A stretch of 64,000 bases of DNA. Source: an uncultured Alphaproteobacteria bacterium (GTDB taxonomy: Bacteria > Pseudomonadota > Alphaproteobacteria > Rhodobacterales > Rhodobacteraceae). The translations under genes were made by a program, and so were the position numbers. Where the stretch lies: positions 43,738 to 107,737 of the forward strand of contig CACHMT010000003.1 in the NCBI GenBank assembly GCA_902581005.1. The letters run 5' to 3'. Under the pieces are notes generated by a model. The model was not told the DNA's origin. It did no database searches and worked only from the letters and a program-made list of their open reading frames with translations. The stretch's first letter is position 1; each line of letters starts with the position of its first letter. Of the stretch, positions 45,201-55,700 are shown in pieces.

Positions 45201-48200
45201 ATGTCATTCTATACAGCATTAACAGGACTTAACGGTGCACAATCAGATATATCGGCAACATCAAACAATATTGCTAACGTTGGTACGACTGGTTTTAAAA
45301 GAAGTAGAGCAGAATTTGGTGACATCTTTGCTACCTCACCTCTTCAGAACTCATCATCCTCTATTGGTTCTGGTACCATTCTTAAAGGAATTAAACAGCA
45401 GTTTACACAGGGTAACATTTCGTCATCCTTGAACGCTCTTGACCTTGCTATCTCTGGTCAAGGATTTTTTGCATTAAAGCCCTCACTTACTTCAGCCCAA
45501 ACAGTTTACACCAGAAACGGATCTCTCAATGTGAACAACGACAGATACGTTGTTGACTCAGCTGGGCAATATCTACTTGTTTACCCCGTTAACGAAGATG
45601 GATCGGTAACTGCGAAAGACTTAATTTCAGCGTTACCATTACAACTTCCTGTCACATCAGGTGATCCAAAAGCGACCTCAAATATCGATCTTGGAGTTAA
45701 CGTTCCTGCCGCTGCTGCCGTTGTTCCAGACCAACCACAGTTTGCTGATGGATATACATTTGATCCCAACAACCCCGAAACGTTTACTAACTCGACATCA
45801 ATAACGATCTTTGATGATTTGGGTAACCCAACAATCGCCACAATGTTTTTTATAAAAACACAAACAGCTTCTGCTACAGACCCAACAAACAAATTTGATA
45901 CGCGGCTCGTAATTAACGATACTATTATTGAACCAGACTTAGTTAGTGCAGTTGATGATGCAGGAAAGCAGATTTTTATTGATGAGTTTGGAGCGCAAAC
46001 GACACAAGTTCCAGATGATAACTACTTTTTGGAAGGTAAGGGTTCACCATTATATAAATTAGACGATTTGAAAACCCAAGTTCCTTCTACTGCCGCCAAT
46101 ATTCAAGGCGAATTGACCGCATTCGATTTCGGTGAGGAAGGCGACAAGCTAGTTGAAATTGTTACCGACCCTTTACTGTATAACGCTACTGTAGAGTCAG
46201 GAAAGTTGACCGATAGTGATATTTACTGGGGAAAAAATTTTTTAACTCTTAATGTTGACAGCGCCGACCAACCCGTGAACATCGATATAAGACCAGGTAA
46301 ATATAACGCGGCACAGCTATCTGCTGAAGTAGAGAGAGCGATTAACGAAGCTTATGGCGACGATAAAAAAATTCAAATTGTAAGAAATGTTGACGACGAG
46401 ATAAATATTGACCTTTCTAAACTTAACGCAGATGGATCAACATCTTCTTTGGACGCTGCGATTACAGTTGACCTATTGACAGATAGTTATGTTACATCGC
46501 AACAGGTTGGAGGGGCAAATCGAATTAATCTAACCGGAGCATCTCCAGACTTTACAAGAGATGAGTTTTTGGCTCATGTTCAGGCGAGAGTTAATGAAGC
46601 ATTAAACTCATATGCTGATAATGCGACCCAAAAAGCAGCTTTAGGTATCGAAAAGCTTCAATTTACACGAGCAAGTGGTGCTACAATCGATACCATTTAT
46701 GAGACTAATGATATTATTCAGTTCACGCACACATCAAATGAATATGCAGGTGCGGGGAATGAAACCAATCCTCCAGATGATACAAGAAATAAGTTTTTGG
46801 TATATTCCTATTTTGATAACAAACCGAATCTTAGCGTTTACGATGGGAAAAAGGCGGTTGCCAATGCGCCAGCTAACGTTAACGATAGTGCAGGCAATGG
46901 CACAAATGCAGCTGGTAATAAAATAATGTACTCAACAACAGAAAACACCCTGAGGATATATTTTGATACATTAGAAGCTAATGCAGCTACACCTATTTTT
47001 GCGGCTAACGGAAAAATAAGACTAAGTGGTAATTTTGATGCGTCCGAAACCGCTCAAGCTCAATATTTGAATGGCCGTGAATTTACAATATCTAGTGTAC
47101 AATATACAGATCCGACATCAGCTAACACCACGGGTTACATTCAGATTAATACTACGGGGCTGGGTTTTCCTGACGCCGATTTCAACGTTATAAATACTGC
47201 TGGTGCTAATTTGCAGGTAGCGTATAGCCCATCATCAAATGTCGAAGCTTTTTTTGAGGGAGCTCAAAATGTTTATGAAGATGCTCCAGTAGATTTTGCA
47301 AGTAAAAAAATTGTATTACGAGAGACGGGTACTGCGAAACAAACTTTTCCAGGTATATTGGCTGGTGCGGGAGCATTTTCAGCTTTTGACGCACAGTTTG
47401 CAGATGGAGCGGATGGTACTTTGGATAAACTAGGATTAGAAAATGCTGACAGAACAGAAGACTCGCAGTGGGTCGATGAATTAGATCCCCCAGTAAAAGT
47501 AACTTACGATGAAATTAATCAAAGATTGCAATTTACGGTTGATAGAACAGTTCTTGGAACTGGTACCGATAGTAATTTCAACTCATTTACTATTTATGGT
47601 AAGGGAACAGCAACCGATACAAATAATCTTGGCTTGGTATCAAAAGATGACGCACCCGATACACTAATTCGAGGTGGTGAAATTTTGTCAGGCGAAAGTT
47701 TTGTTGCTGATGGTGAAGAAATTCAGCTGAATGATAAAAGATACGGTATTGAAGTTGAATATAACAGTGATAAAAAATCTTTTAAGATCTCAAGTGGAAC
47801 AACTGGTGAGCAAATTGCTGCACAAGGTGCTCTTGGTGTGACGGATACCCAAAAGGCGTCTAATATTCAAGTCGGGCGGTACGCTCTTGATGCGACAGGC
47901 TCTGTTGTTGATGCTACTGATTATTTTTCAGGAGATAATAACCTTCTAGGAGTGGGAGCCACAAAGACTGAAGCTGAATTTACCGCAGGTAAAGGGTTAT
48001 CAGCAACACCAGCCACAGCACTAGGCGCAACCGCTACCGAACCGCTCAATGAGGTATTTAGGCTGTCAACGACTAACGGCGAAAATATTTTTAACGTATC
48101 CGTTAATGGTATCAGTGGTGTTATCACCATTCCTCCCGGATTTTATGTTGGTTCGACACTTGCCGAGGCTTTAGAGTCAAAAATAAACCAAATTATGGAT

Positions 48201-49022
48201 CCTGTTACCGGAGATACCGTAGGTGGTGTAACTGCCCGTTTTAATGCTACTACCAATAACTTTGAATTTACTACGGGAACTACTGGTGATACCTCAACAA
48301 TTAAAGTTAAAGGGTCTGCTCGACTTGGGCTTGATGACGTTCCTCTTGGTGTGGGTACAGTCCCTAAGATTTTTAATCTAGTTCAGGCAACAAATGCTAA
48401 TGGCGTCAACCTATTCGTTAGTGCGGACGGTAAAGTTGTTGAGACACCACCAGAAAATATGGTTGAGGGGTACTATCCTCTTTACATTGATGAAGGCGAA
48501 TTAACATTCGATAAAACAGGTAAATTAATTAATCCTAAACAGGATGTACACTATGAAAAGCAGGAAGAAGGCTTTTCAATATCTCTTGATATTGATTTTG
48601 GATCTTCAACGCAGTTTGCACAACCATTTTCTGTCCTAAGCGTGAATCAAGATGGTTTTACTTCCGGTCGATTAGATGGTCTTGAAATTGATGCATCGGG
48701 GACGATTAGAGCAAACTATACGAATGGACAAAACAATCCACTCGGAAAAATAGTTGTTGCAAACTTCAATAACCAAAATGGTTTGAAACAAATTGGTAAT
48801 GCGACCTATGTTGAGACGGCGGTATCCGGTACAGCGCAGGTGGGAGAGGCCGGGGCAGAAGGCTTTGGAAATATATTGTCGGGTTCGCTCGAAAGATCGA
48901 ATGTTGATATTACCGAAGAATTGGTAAATTTGATTACCGCACAACGAAACTTCCAAGCATCAGCAAAAGCGATTGAAACAACTACAACGCTTACTCAAAC
49001 AATCATTAATATCAGAGGTTAA
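45201..49022 (+). CDS. flgE: Very long flagellar hook protein FlgE
   Basis: 1273 aa, about three times the usual 400-aa FlgE. The ends are standard: MSFYTALTGLNGAQSDISAT and SNNIANVGTTGFKRSRAEFGD at the N-terminus, DLAISGQGFFALKP, and at the C-terminus GSLERSNVDITEELVNLITA and QRNFQASAKAIETTT. Between them, a beta-rich, Thr/Asn/Asp-rich insert of several hundred residues would form extra outer (D2/D3-like) domains. Repeated strands such as VNGISGVITIPPGFYVGSTL suggest duplicated modules. ATG at 45201 follows GGAG. Polymerises under FlgD. Confidence 0.93.
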   Translation: MSFYTALTGLNGAQSDISATSNNIANVGTTGFKRSRAEFGDIFATSPLQNSSSSIGSGTILKGIKQQFTQGNISSSLNALDLAISGQGFFALKPSLTSAQTVYTRNGSLNVNNDRYVVDSAGQYLLVYPVNEDGSVTAKDLISALPLQLPVTSGDPKATSNIDLGVNVPAAAAVVPDQPQFADGYTFDPNNPETFTNSTSITIFDDLGNPTIATMFFIKTQTASATDPTNKFDTRLVINDTIIEPDLVSAVDDAGKQIFIDEFGAQTTQVPDDNYFLEGKGSPLYKLDDLKTQVPSTAANIQGELTAFDFGEEGDKLVEIVTDPLLYNATVESGKLTDSDIYWGKNFLTLNVDSADQPVNIDIRPGKYNAAQLSAEVERAINEAYGDDKKIQIVRNVDDEINIDLSKLNADGSTSSLDAAITVDLLTDSYVTSQQVGGANRINLTGASPDFTRDEFLAHVQARVNEALNSYADNATQKAALGIEKLQFTRASGATIDTIYETNDIIQFTHTSNEYAGAGNETNPPDDTRNKFLVYSYFDNKPNLSVYDGKKAVANAPANVNDSAGNGTNAAGNKIMYSTTENTLRIYFDTLEANAATPIFAANGKIRLSGNFDASETAQAQYLNGREFTISSVQYTDPTSANTTGYIQINTTGLGFPDADFNVINTAGANLQVAYSPSSNVEAFFEGAQNVYEDAPVDFASKKIVLRETGTAKQTFPGILAGAGAFSAFDAQFADGADGTLDKLGLENADRTEDSQWVDELDPPVKVTYDEINQRLQFTVDRTVLGTGTDSNFNSFTIYGKGTATDTNNLGLVSKDDAPDTLIRGGEILSGESFVADGEEIQLNDKRYGIEVEYNSDKKSFKISSGTTGEQIAAQGALGVTDTQKASNIQVGRYALDATGSVVDATDYFSGDNNLLGVGATKTEAEFTAGKGLSATPATALGATATEPLNEVFRLSTTNGENIFNVSVNGISGVITIPPGFYVGSTLAEALESKINQIMDPVTGDTVGGVTARFNATTNNFEFTTGTTGDTSTIKVKGSARLGLDDVPLGVGTVPKIFNLVQATNANGVNLFVSADGKVVETPPENMVEGYYPLYIDEGELTFDKTGKLINPKQDVHYEKQEEGFSISLDIDFGSSTQFAQPFSVLSVNQDGFTSGRLDGLEIDASGTIRANYTNGQNNPLGKIVVANFNNQNGLKQIGNATYVETAVSGTAQVGEAGAEGFGNILSGSLERSNVDITEELVNLITAQRNFQASAKAIETTTTLTQTIINIRG

Positions 49023-49050
49023 TTAACCATTTTACAGGGAGGTATAATTA

Positions 49051-49812
49051 ATGGATAAAATGATACATACGGCTCTTAATACGCTGAAGAATTTGTCAGC
49101 TAATAGAGCAGTTAGAGCTCAAAATATGTCTAATTTGAATGTTCCTGGGCACCGAAAAGACCTAAATACCAACTTTACATCTGGTTTTTTGCATCAGGTA
49201 AATCAATATGACTCCAGAGTATTTGCTATTCATGATGGTGGAAATGGTTTTTCAAATAAACAAGGTCAACTTAATCCAACAGGGCTAGAGACCGATATAG
49301 CAATAAACGGGCCCGGTTTTTTTATTGTACAGCCAAAAAGTGGTGATCCGGCATTATCAAGAAGGGGTGATTTTTCTGTATCAAATACAGGACTTTTAGT
49401 TGATGGCGCGGGTTCCAAAGTACTGGATACAGGAGGCGCTCCTCTGGAGATACCAGGGAATAAAAAGCTTATAGTAGCTGAAAATGGTGACGTATTTATA
49501 GAGCCATTAAACGGAGCTCCTGGAGAAAGACAATTAGTTGGGACTATCGGTACCAGCTTAGGTGGATCGAAAGAGGATCCATTAATAAAAAGCCTAGATG
49601 GTCACTTACGATTATCGAGTGGTGGAGTTCCAGGAGCGGACCAGGCAGCTGTACTGTCTCAAGGATTTCTGGAGGGTAGTAATATAGACGCGGTTAGCGA
49701 GCTTATAGGAACTATGGAAGACCAACGTCAATTTGAAATCAACATCAAGCTTATTTCGTTATCAAAGGAAATTGATGAAGGTGGAACTAGTATAATGAGA
49801 CTACCAAGCTAA
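49051..49812 (+). CDS. flgF: Flagellar proximal rod protein FlgF
   Basis: 253 aa. N-terminal MDKMIHTALNTLKNLSANRA and VRAQNMSNLNVPGHRKDLN match FlgF, with ETDIAINGPGFFIVQPKSG and ALSRRGDFSVSNTGLLVDG in the middle and SQGFLEGSNIDAVSELIGT near the end. Located between flgE and flgG, as in E. coli and Vibrio. GGGAGG lies before the ATG. A second rod/hook-type gene is at 32522. Confidence 0.92.
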   Translation: MDKMIHTALNTLKNLSANRAVRAQNMSNLNVPGHRKDLNTNFTSGFLHQVNQYDSRVFAIHDGGNGFSNKQGQLNPTGLETDIAINGPGFFIVQPKSGDPALSRRGDFSVSNTGLLVDGAGSKVLDTGGAPLEIPGNKKLIVAENGDVFIEPLNGAPGERQLVGTIGTSLGGSKEDPLIKSLDGHLRLSSGGVPGADQAAVLSQGFLEGSNIDAVSELIGTMEDQRQFEINIKLISLSKEIDEGGTSIMRLPS

Positions 49813-49818
49813 CAGATT

Positions 49819-49834
49819 TGGCACAGCTCTTGCT
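49819..49834 (+). promoter_or_regulatory. flgG: Sigma-54-type promoter for flgG onward
   Basis: TGGCACAGCTCTTGCT matches TGGCACG-N4-TTGCA at nearly every position, the best of the six sites. It lies between flgF and flgG, giving the genes from flgG downstream a possible separate start of transcription. Confidence 0.8.
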
Positions 49835-49869
49835 ATGAATAAAGAGAGTATTCATCAAGGAGAGTATAA

Positions 49870-50658
49870 ATGTCAAGTAGCGCAATGCATGTGGCCAAAA
49901 CTGGCCTAAATTCCCAACAAACCAAAATGCAGGTAATAGCAAATAACCTTGCAAACGTAAATACTACTGGATTTAAAAAAGATAGAGTAAATTTTGAGTC
50001 ACTACTATATCAAATTCAAAGGAGCAGTGGAGAACAAACATCCGCTGATACCGATTTAGCATCAGCTTTTGCCGTAGGTACTGGTGTAAGAATTGTTAAT
50101 ACTCAAAAACTATACACTCAAGGAAGCTTAGTAAACACGGATAATGCATTAGATTTAGCTATTGACGGAAGCGGTTTTTTTCAAGTTCTTCTCCCAGATG
50201 GTCGAATTGGGTTCACCCGAAATGGCTCATTTTCTAGAAATGCTGAGGGAACTTTGGTTACTCCAAGCGGTTATACACTTCAGCCTGAGATTGCTATTCC
50301 GGAGGGTGTGACGGAGATAAATGTATCTGCTGACGGGTTGATAAGTGTTCAAGTAGCTGGAGAAGCAGAGGCCGCAGAAGTTGGCCAGTTAACATTAGCC
50401 AATTTTGCTAACCCAGCAGGGTTACAACCGATAGGAGAGAACTTCGCAGTAGAAACACCAGCATCTGGCGCTCCTGCTATTGGGAATCCTTTTGGAGAAG
50501 GCTTTGGAAAACTGGTGCAGGGTTCACTTGAAGCGTCAAACATAAACGTAGTGCAAGAACTCGTAGATATGATTGAAACGCAAAGAGCATACGAAGTGAG
50601 CTCAAAATCAATATCCGCAGTTGATGAAATGATGCGTTTTGTATCGAACAATCTATAA
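49870..50658 (+). CDS. flgG: Flagellar distal rod protein FlgG
   Basis: 262 aa. Blocks: AKTGLNSQQTKMQVIANNLA, NVNTTGFKKDRVNFESLLYQ, ALDLAIDGSGFFQVLLPDGR, GFTRNGSFSRN and at the end VQGSLEASNINVVQELVDMI, ETQRAYEVSSKSI. Length and motifs match FlgG closely. Start ATG follows AAGGAGAG. Confidence 0.96.
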   Translation: MSSSAMHVAKTGLNSQQTKMQVIANNLANVNTTGFKKDRVNFESLLYQIQRSSGEQTSADTDLASAFAVGTGVRIVNTQKLYTQGSLVNTDNALDLAIDGSGFFQVLLPDGRIGFTRNGSFSRNAEGTLVTPSGYTLQPEIAIPEGVTEINVSADGLISVQVAGEAEAAEVGQLTLANFANPAGLQPIGENFAVETPASGAPAIGNPFGEGFGKLVQGSLEASNINVVQELVDMIETQRAYEVSSKSISAVDEMMRFVSNNL

Positions 50659-50671
50659 TGGAGAGTAGTTG

Positions 50672-51349
50672 ATGTCTTTAGGAAATATGCAAAAAAAACT
50701 GGCAACTGGAATAATATGTCTCTCCTTTCTTGCTAGTTGCTCAACACAATTAGAGGAAAGAGCGTCGACTGATTTTGAGCCAACAATGCCAAGCCTTCCA
50801 AAGGCCCAAAAAAAGGATAAGTATGGATCTATCTACAGCAATAGCCAGCAAGGTCTTTTTGCAACGGATAGAAGAGCCTCAAAAGTAGGAGATCTTTTAA
50901 CGGTTGCACTATCTGAAAATTTCAGCGCTTCAAAATCTCAATCAGCTAAAAGCGCAAAAAATGGAACAACTAGCTTTGATTTTCCAAAGATAACTACCGC
51001 CGATGCTGACGATACACTGTTTGATAGTAAACTAGCGAAGTCTTTTGATGGTTCCGGATCAGCTGCCCAGAACAACTCACTGAGAGGAGAAATTTCTGTG
51101 ACAGTTACCAAAGTGTTTTCAAATGGTAACATGGAAATATTAGGCCAGAAGAAACTGACCCTAAATAATGGTGATGAGTATATTCGCTTAGTAGGCATAA
51201 TAAGACCAGAAGATGTAAACAGCAGAAATATAGTACCTTCTAGCAGAATAGCTAACGCTAAAATATCCTATACTGGAGCGGGAGACCTTGCCGATACTTC
51301 CAAGAAAGGATGGTTTTCTAAACTAGTGGATGTGGTAACTCCATTATGA
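50672..51349 (+). CDS. flgH: Flagellar L-ring lipoprotein FlgH
   Basis: 225 aa from ATG at 50672 (GGAGA upstream; TTG three bases earlier is less likely). Lipoprotein signal with LASC as lipobox. Then [38 protein letters not shown] and [27 protein letters not shown]-like [20 protein letters not shown], all FlgH blocks. It forms the outer-membrane L ring. Overlaps flgI by 4 bases. Confidence 0.95.
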   Translation: MSLGNMQKKLATGIICLSFLASCSTQLEERASTDFEPTMPSLPKAQKKDKYGSIYSNSQQGLFATDRRASKVGDLLTVALSENFSASKSQSAKSAKNGTTSFDFPKITTADADDTLFDSKLAKSFDGSGSAAQNNSLRGEISVTVTKVFSNGNMEILGQKKLTLNNGDEYIRLVGIIRPEDVNSRNIVPSSRIANAKISYTGAGDLADTSKKGWFSKLVDVVTPL

Positions 51350-52485
51350 TACGCAAGCTTTCAACTAAACTACTAATAGTATTTTTATTAAAGGTATTTA
51401 CGCTAGTATCCTATCCACTGTTTGCCGATAGATTAAAGGATCTAACCTCCATTGCTGGTGTGCGATCAAATCAGCTTGTTGGCTATGGCATAGTTGTGGG
51501 TTTAGCAGGAACTGGTGATGGCAATATTGGCCTTACCCTTCAATCGATGCAGTCGATGGTATCTAGATTTGGATTAGCGACAGATGTAAAGGGTTTAGAT
51601 GGAAAAAATACAGCAGCGGTAATGGTTACAGGGGAACTAGGAGCTTTTGGCAAACCCGGTCAAAATATCAACGTGACCGTATCAACCCTAGGCAAAGCCA
51701 AATCATTGAGAGGTGGTACACTTTTAATGACGCCCCTATTGGGTGCGGATGGTGAGACATATGCTGTGGCACAAGGTAATCTCGTAGTAGGTGGACTTGG
51801 AGTTGAAGGGGGCGATGGATCGTCTCTGACAGTTAATATACCCACGGTAGGTAGGATACCAAGAGGTGCAACTATTGAAAAAATGGTTGATAATCCGTTT
51901 ATAAACTCAAGCAATGTTATTTTGAACCTCCATCAAGGAGATTTTAGTACTGCACTTAGTGTCTCTGAAGCTATAAATGATATATTTGGAGATAATGTCG
52001 CTGTTCCTCTTGACGCCTCATCCATAAAAGTTAGATCGCCGAAAGATCCAAGCCAAAAAGTAGCGTTTGTAAGCCTGTTAGAAAACATAGAAGTGGAACC
52101 CGCTAGACCAGCAGCGAAAGTAGTTGTTAATGCTCGAACCGGAACAATCGTTATTGGGGGCGATGTGAGAGTAACTCCCGCAGCAGTGACGCATGGGTCC
52201 TTAACAGTTAAAATAGATGAAAAAAAGAAAGTTACGGCTACCGGTGGAGCTATTGTAAATGAGAACCAAGTAGTTACCACTCCTGGTGATGCTGTAGTTA
52301 CTCCAGAAACGGATATTGAAGTAGAAGAAGAGCCAGCAAGAGCATTTGTGTTTGATCCCGGTGTCTCATTATCCACTATAGTTGACACAATAAACGCTGT
52401 TGGTGCCGGCGCTTCCGACTTGGTTGCCATACTTGAAGCGCTTCGAGAGTCAGGCGCATTAAGAGCAGAGTTAATAATAATATAG
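51346..52485 (+). CDS. flgI: Flagellar P-ring protein FlgI
   Basis: 379 aa with a signal peptide ([19 protein letters not shown]). Family blocks: [38 protein letters not shown]-like [19 protein letters not shown], and the end [20 protein letters not shown]. Forms the P ring with the help of FlgA. Normal length. Followed at once by flgJ. Confidence 0.96.
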   Translation: MIRKLSTKLLIVFLLKVFTLVSYPLFADRLKDLTSIAGVRSNQLVGYGIVVGLAGTGDGNIGLTLQSMQSMVSRFGLATDVKGLDGKNTAAVMVTGELGAFGKPGQNINVTVSTLGKAKSLRGGTLLMTPLLGADGETYAVAQGNLVVGGLGVEGGDGSSLTVNIPTVGRIPRGATIEKMVDNPFINSSNVILNLHQGDFSTALSVSEAINDIFGDNVAVPLDASSIKVRSPKDPSQKVAFVSLLENIEVEPARPAAKVVVNARTGTIVIGGDVRVTPAAVTHGSLTVKIDEKKKVTATGGAIVNENQVVTTPGDAVVTPETDIEVEEEPARAFVFDPGVSLSTIVDTINAVGAGASDLVAILEALRESGALRAELIII

Positions 52486-52493
52486 GTGATATT

Positions 52494-52787
52494 ATGGACA
52501 TTAAATCTGTGAATTATCAGACGGACACTGGTTTTACATTATTTCAAAAGAATAGAAATCAGGCAAATTTAGAAGCATTAGCGGAAGAGTTTGAGTCTAT
52601 GTTTATCAATCAAATGCTAAAACAAGCAAGAGATAGCAAACTGTCCGATGCCCTATTTTCTAGTGATGAAGAAGACAATTTTGGAACTATGTTAGACCAG
52701 GAGCGATCAAGAAGTCTGGCTCTAAATCTAGACCTAGGCATAGCTGAAGCATTAGTAAGACAATTTGATAAAAATAAGAATGATTAA
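52494..52787 (+). CDS. flgJ: Short FlgJ-type rod-binding protein
   Basis: 97 aa. Only the rod-binding (rod cap) domain is present: EEFESMFINQMLKQARDSKL and LDQERSRSLALNLDLGIAEA. The muramidase domain of enterobacterial FlgJ is missing, as is usual in alphaproteobacteria. A separate lysozyme would be needed to open peptidoglycan. The gene stands between flgI and flgK. Confidence 0.9.
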   Translation: MDIKSVNYQTDTGFTLFQKNRNQANLEALAEEFESMFINQMLKQARDSKLSDALFSSDEEDNFGTMLDQERSRSLALNLDLGIAEALVRQFDKNKND

Positions 52788-52792
52788 TAACG

Positions 52793-55700
52793 ATGCCAAG
52801 CTTATTTGACATAGCTAGAAGTGGTGTTCAATCTTACAGACAAGCGCTAGCGGTAACAGGCCAAAACATTGCCAATATTAATACTGATGGGTATAAACGT
52901 CGAGAGGCTGGACTTACAGAGGTAAGTTCTGGACAAGGCGGTATAACGCAAATTCAAGATGGTACTGGGCTGGGTGTTAGAGTTGAGGATATCAAACGCT
53001 CATTCGATGCGTATCTCCTCGATAGAAAACGAAATTCTTTTTCAAGAGAAGAAACGGCGACAAATTTTCTTGAAAAAATCAGTGAGCTTGAGGATCTATT
53101 ACTTCCCGGTGACGCTGATCTAGGATCATCTATGGGATTATTCTTCTCGTCTCTGCAAGAAGTGGCCGCTTCACCCGCTGACGTCGCTGCAAGAGTTGTA
53201 GCCGTTGAAGAAGGTAAAAATGTAGCAGCGACCTTTAGCAGAACCTCAGAAGTTTTAACACAATTGAAGACTGGGGCAAAATCACATGCACAGCAGCAAA
53301 TTGATACTGTGAATATTTTAACTACCGAAATTTTGAATGTTAACAGAAAACTATTATCAAGCTCTACTCAGGGAGGTGCAGCGAATGCCTTACTCGATAA
53401 TAGAGACAGGCTTATAGATGAGCTAAGCAAAACACTTGAGGTTACATGTACTTATACTGACAAAAATGCCGCCATAGTAAGACTAGGTGGTTCAGGTAGT
53501 GGACCCAAAATCGTTGAAGACTCTAAGAGAATTGTGATCGGATTAGATGAAGAGAGTACTGATATCAAGGTAATATTGGGACCAGGTACATTGAATAGTC
53601 CAACAAACCAGATAACAAATGGAGCGATGCGTGGGTTAATTGATGCATCAAAAACAATTGAGCAGACACTTAAAGATCTCGATAGTCTTGCTCAAAAGTT
53701 TGCTCAAGAAATGAATGACCAACATAAAAAAGGCCTTACTTTGGATGGGTTAAAGGGTAAAGATATGTTTACGTCGGTGGGTTTTGCATCAACCCAAAAT
53801 CCGACTAACATGGGGAACACTACTGCATCGGCAACTGCAACGGGAGGCGGGTTAGTCAACCCTGATCCAGTAAAGCTTGTTTATTCTGAACCAAGAGAAG
53901 AATGGGTTGCGTATGATCTGTCCGATACTGAGCTGGCAAGCGGCCTTACTTCAATATCGACCAGAGGAATTAATATTACACTTCTCGGAACGGCTTCAGA
54001 TGGAGATGAAATTACAATTAGTCCATCAAATAGCTTCTCTAGAGATATGGAATTTTCTCTACGACGCCCAGATGATATCGCAGCTTCTGCTAGCTTTTTA
54101 ATTTCAGCAGACACCAAAAATCTTAGTGACGCAAGCATTTCAGCGGACTCTACTGGAACCATTCAAGATACTAATCTAGCAAAAGTTAGTGGGGTTTTTA
54201 CAAACTCATTATCTCCAATTTCTGCAACAACATTTTTCAATGATGGGTTCGCAGCCTCAATCCCCAAAGCGACCGAAGCAATACAGCTTGCCAGCTTTTC
54301 AAAACAATCAGCGTTGCAATTTACACTTTCAACAAGCGACTTATCCCAGGCTAGTCAGCTGGCATTTTCAGTTGCTGGCGCTAATTATAACTTTGATATT
54401 GCATATGGTGATGTCTTCAAGACACTCACGGGTAATCCACTCGCTGAGACATCGGCCTCCGGTGCTTGGAAAGACGCATCCGAAATTGCAAAGTATCTCA
54501 ATCTAGGAGAGCTTCGTTCGGGGAATACAACACTAGAAAGCCTTGGGATTTTTGCATCGGGGAATGCGGGTAATCTTACCTTATCCCTTGCTACCGGAGA
54601 CTTTGCTGCTACAGCTACAGTTACAGCAGGCGCTTCAACAATTGATGCGGTAAGACAAACTTCTGAAACTGCTTCCAACATTCAGATATTTACGCGTGAA
54701 GGACGGCATATTGCCGGGTCTCCATTAACAAAACTTGAAAAATCTACATTTATGTCAACAGCAAATGGATTTTCTGACCAAGCGGTTTACAATGCAGAGT
54801 ATTTAAATTTAAGCGAACCAGTAGGCTATCGAGGACTAAATTTAGAAAGAATAAATCCGACAGGGACTTTTACTATTCCGTTGGGCGGAGATGGAGTAGG
54901 CAGAAAAGCACAGCTTGGGTTAGGATCACTCCCAGCGAGCTCAACAACAGCAGCATACGAGTTAAACTTATATTTCCCCGACACATCCGGTGATACACTG
55001 GCAACGAATATTGCGGCCGGCAGCTCAGCTAAGTTTGCAGCAAATCAAATCAATGAAACCATGTCGGACCTCGGGATTCGGGCTGTAGCGAATAACCGTA
55101 TTGAACTTTACAACTTAAGTGGCAACGGTGAAATATCGTTTGATATTGAGTCTAGAAATCAGAAGCCAATAAATATCACTACATCTACTACAGCAAGTGA
55201 CCTTACCGCTCTATATGAGTCTCTTAATCAGCAGGCAAATCAGATAGGTGTTAACGTTTATCTATCAAATGACAAAAGCCGTATTGTTTTAGAAAGTTTA
55301 GACGGTGAAGATATATCATTGTCCTCTTTCTCTTCCTCTAGTGGCCTTACGCTAAAAAGCCGTTTTGTCGATGAAAATTCTATTCCTATAGGAAGTAATA
55401 CAGCTGTGATGCATAGCAGAGGCAATACGGATCCTATAACTCTTGGTTCTTACCTGGTTCAGAACAATGCAGGAGTTGTAGCGCCTATAGATGTAAATGC
55501 GGGTCAAATGAATATTGATGGCACAATTTCAGCAGGAAATACGCATGGGCTTCGAGTTGGTGATACAATTATCCTTAATCAAAAAGATAATGGTGAAACA
55601 ACTTCAGGGATTTCTGTAGCGTCACTGTCCGATGCAAACTCTGGATCCATTACAGGGACACTCTATTATGTTAAGTCCATTGATGCTGAAACTGGTGCTT

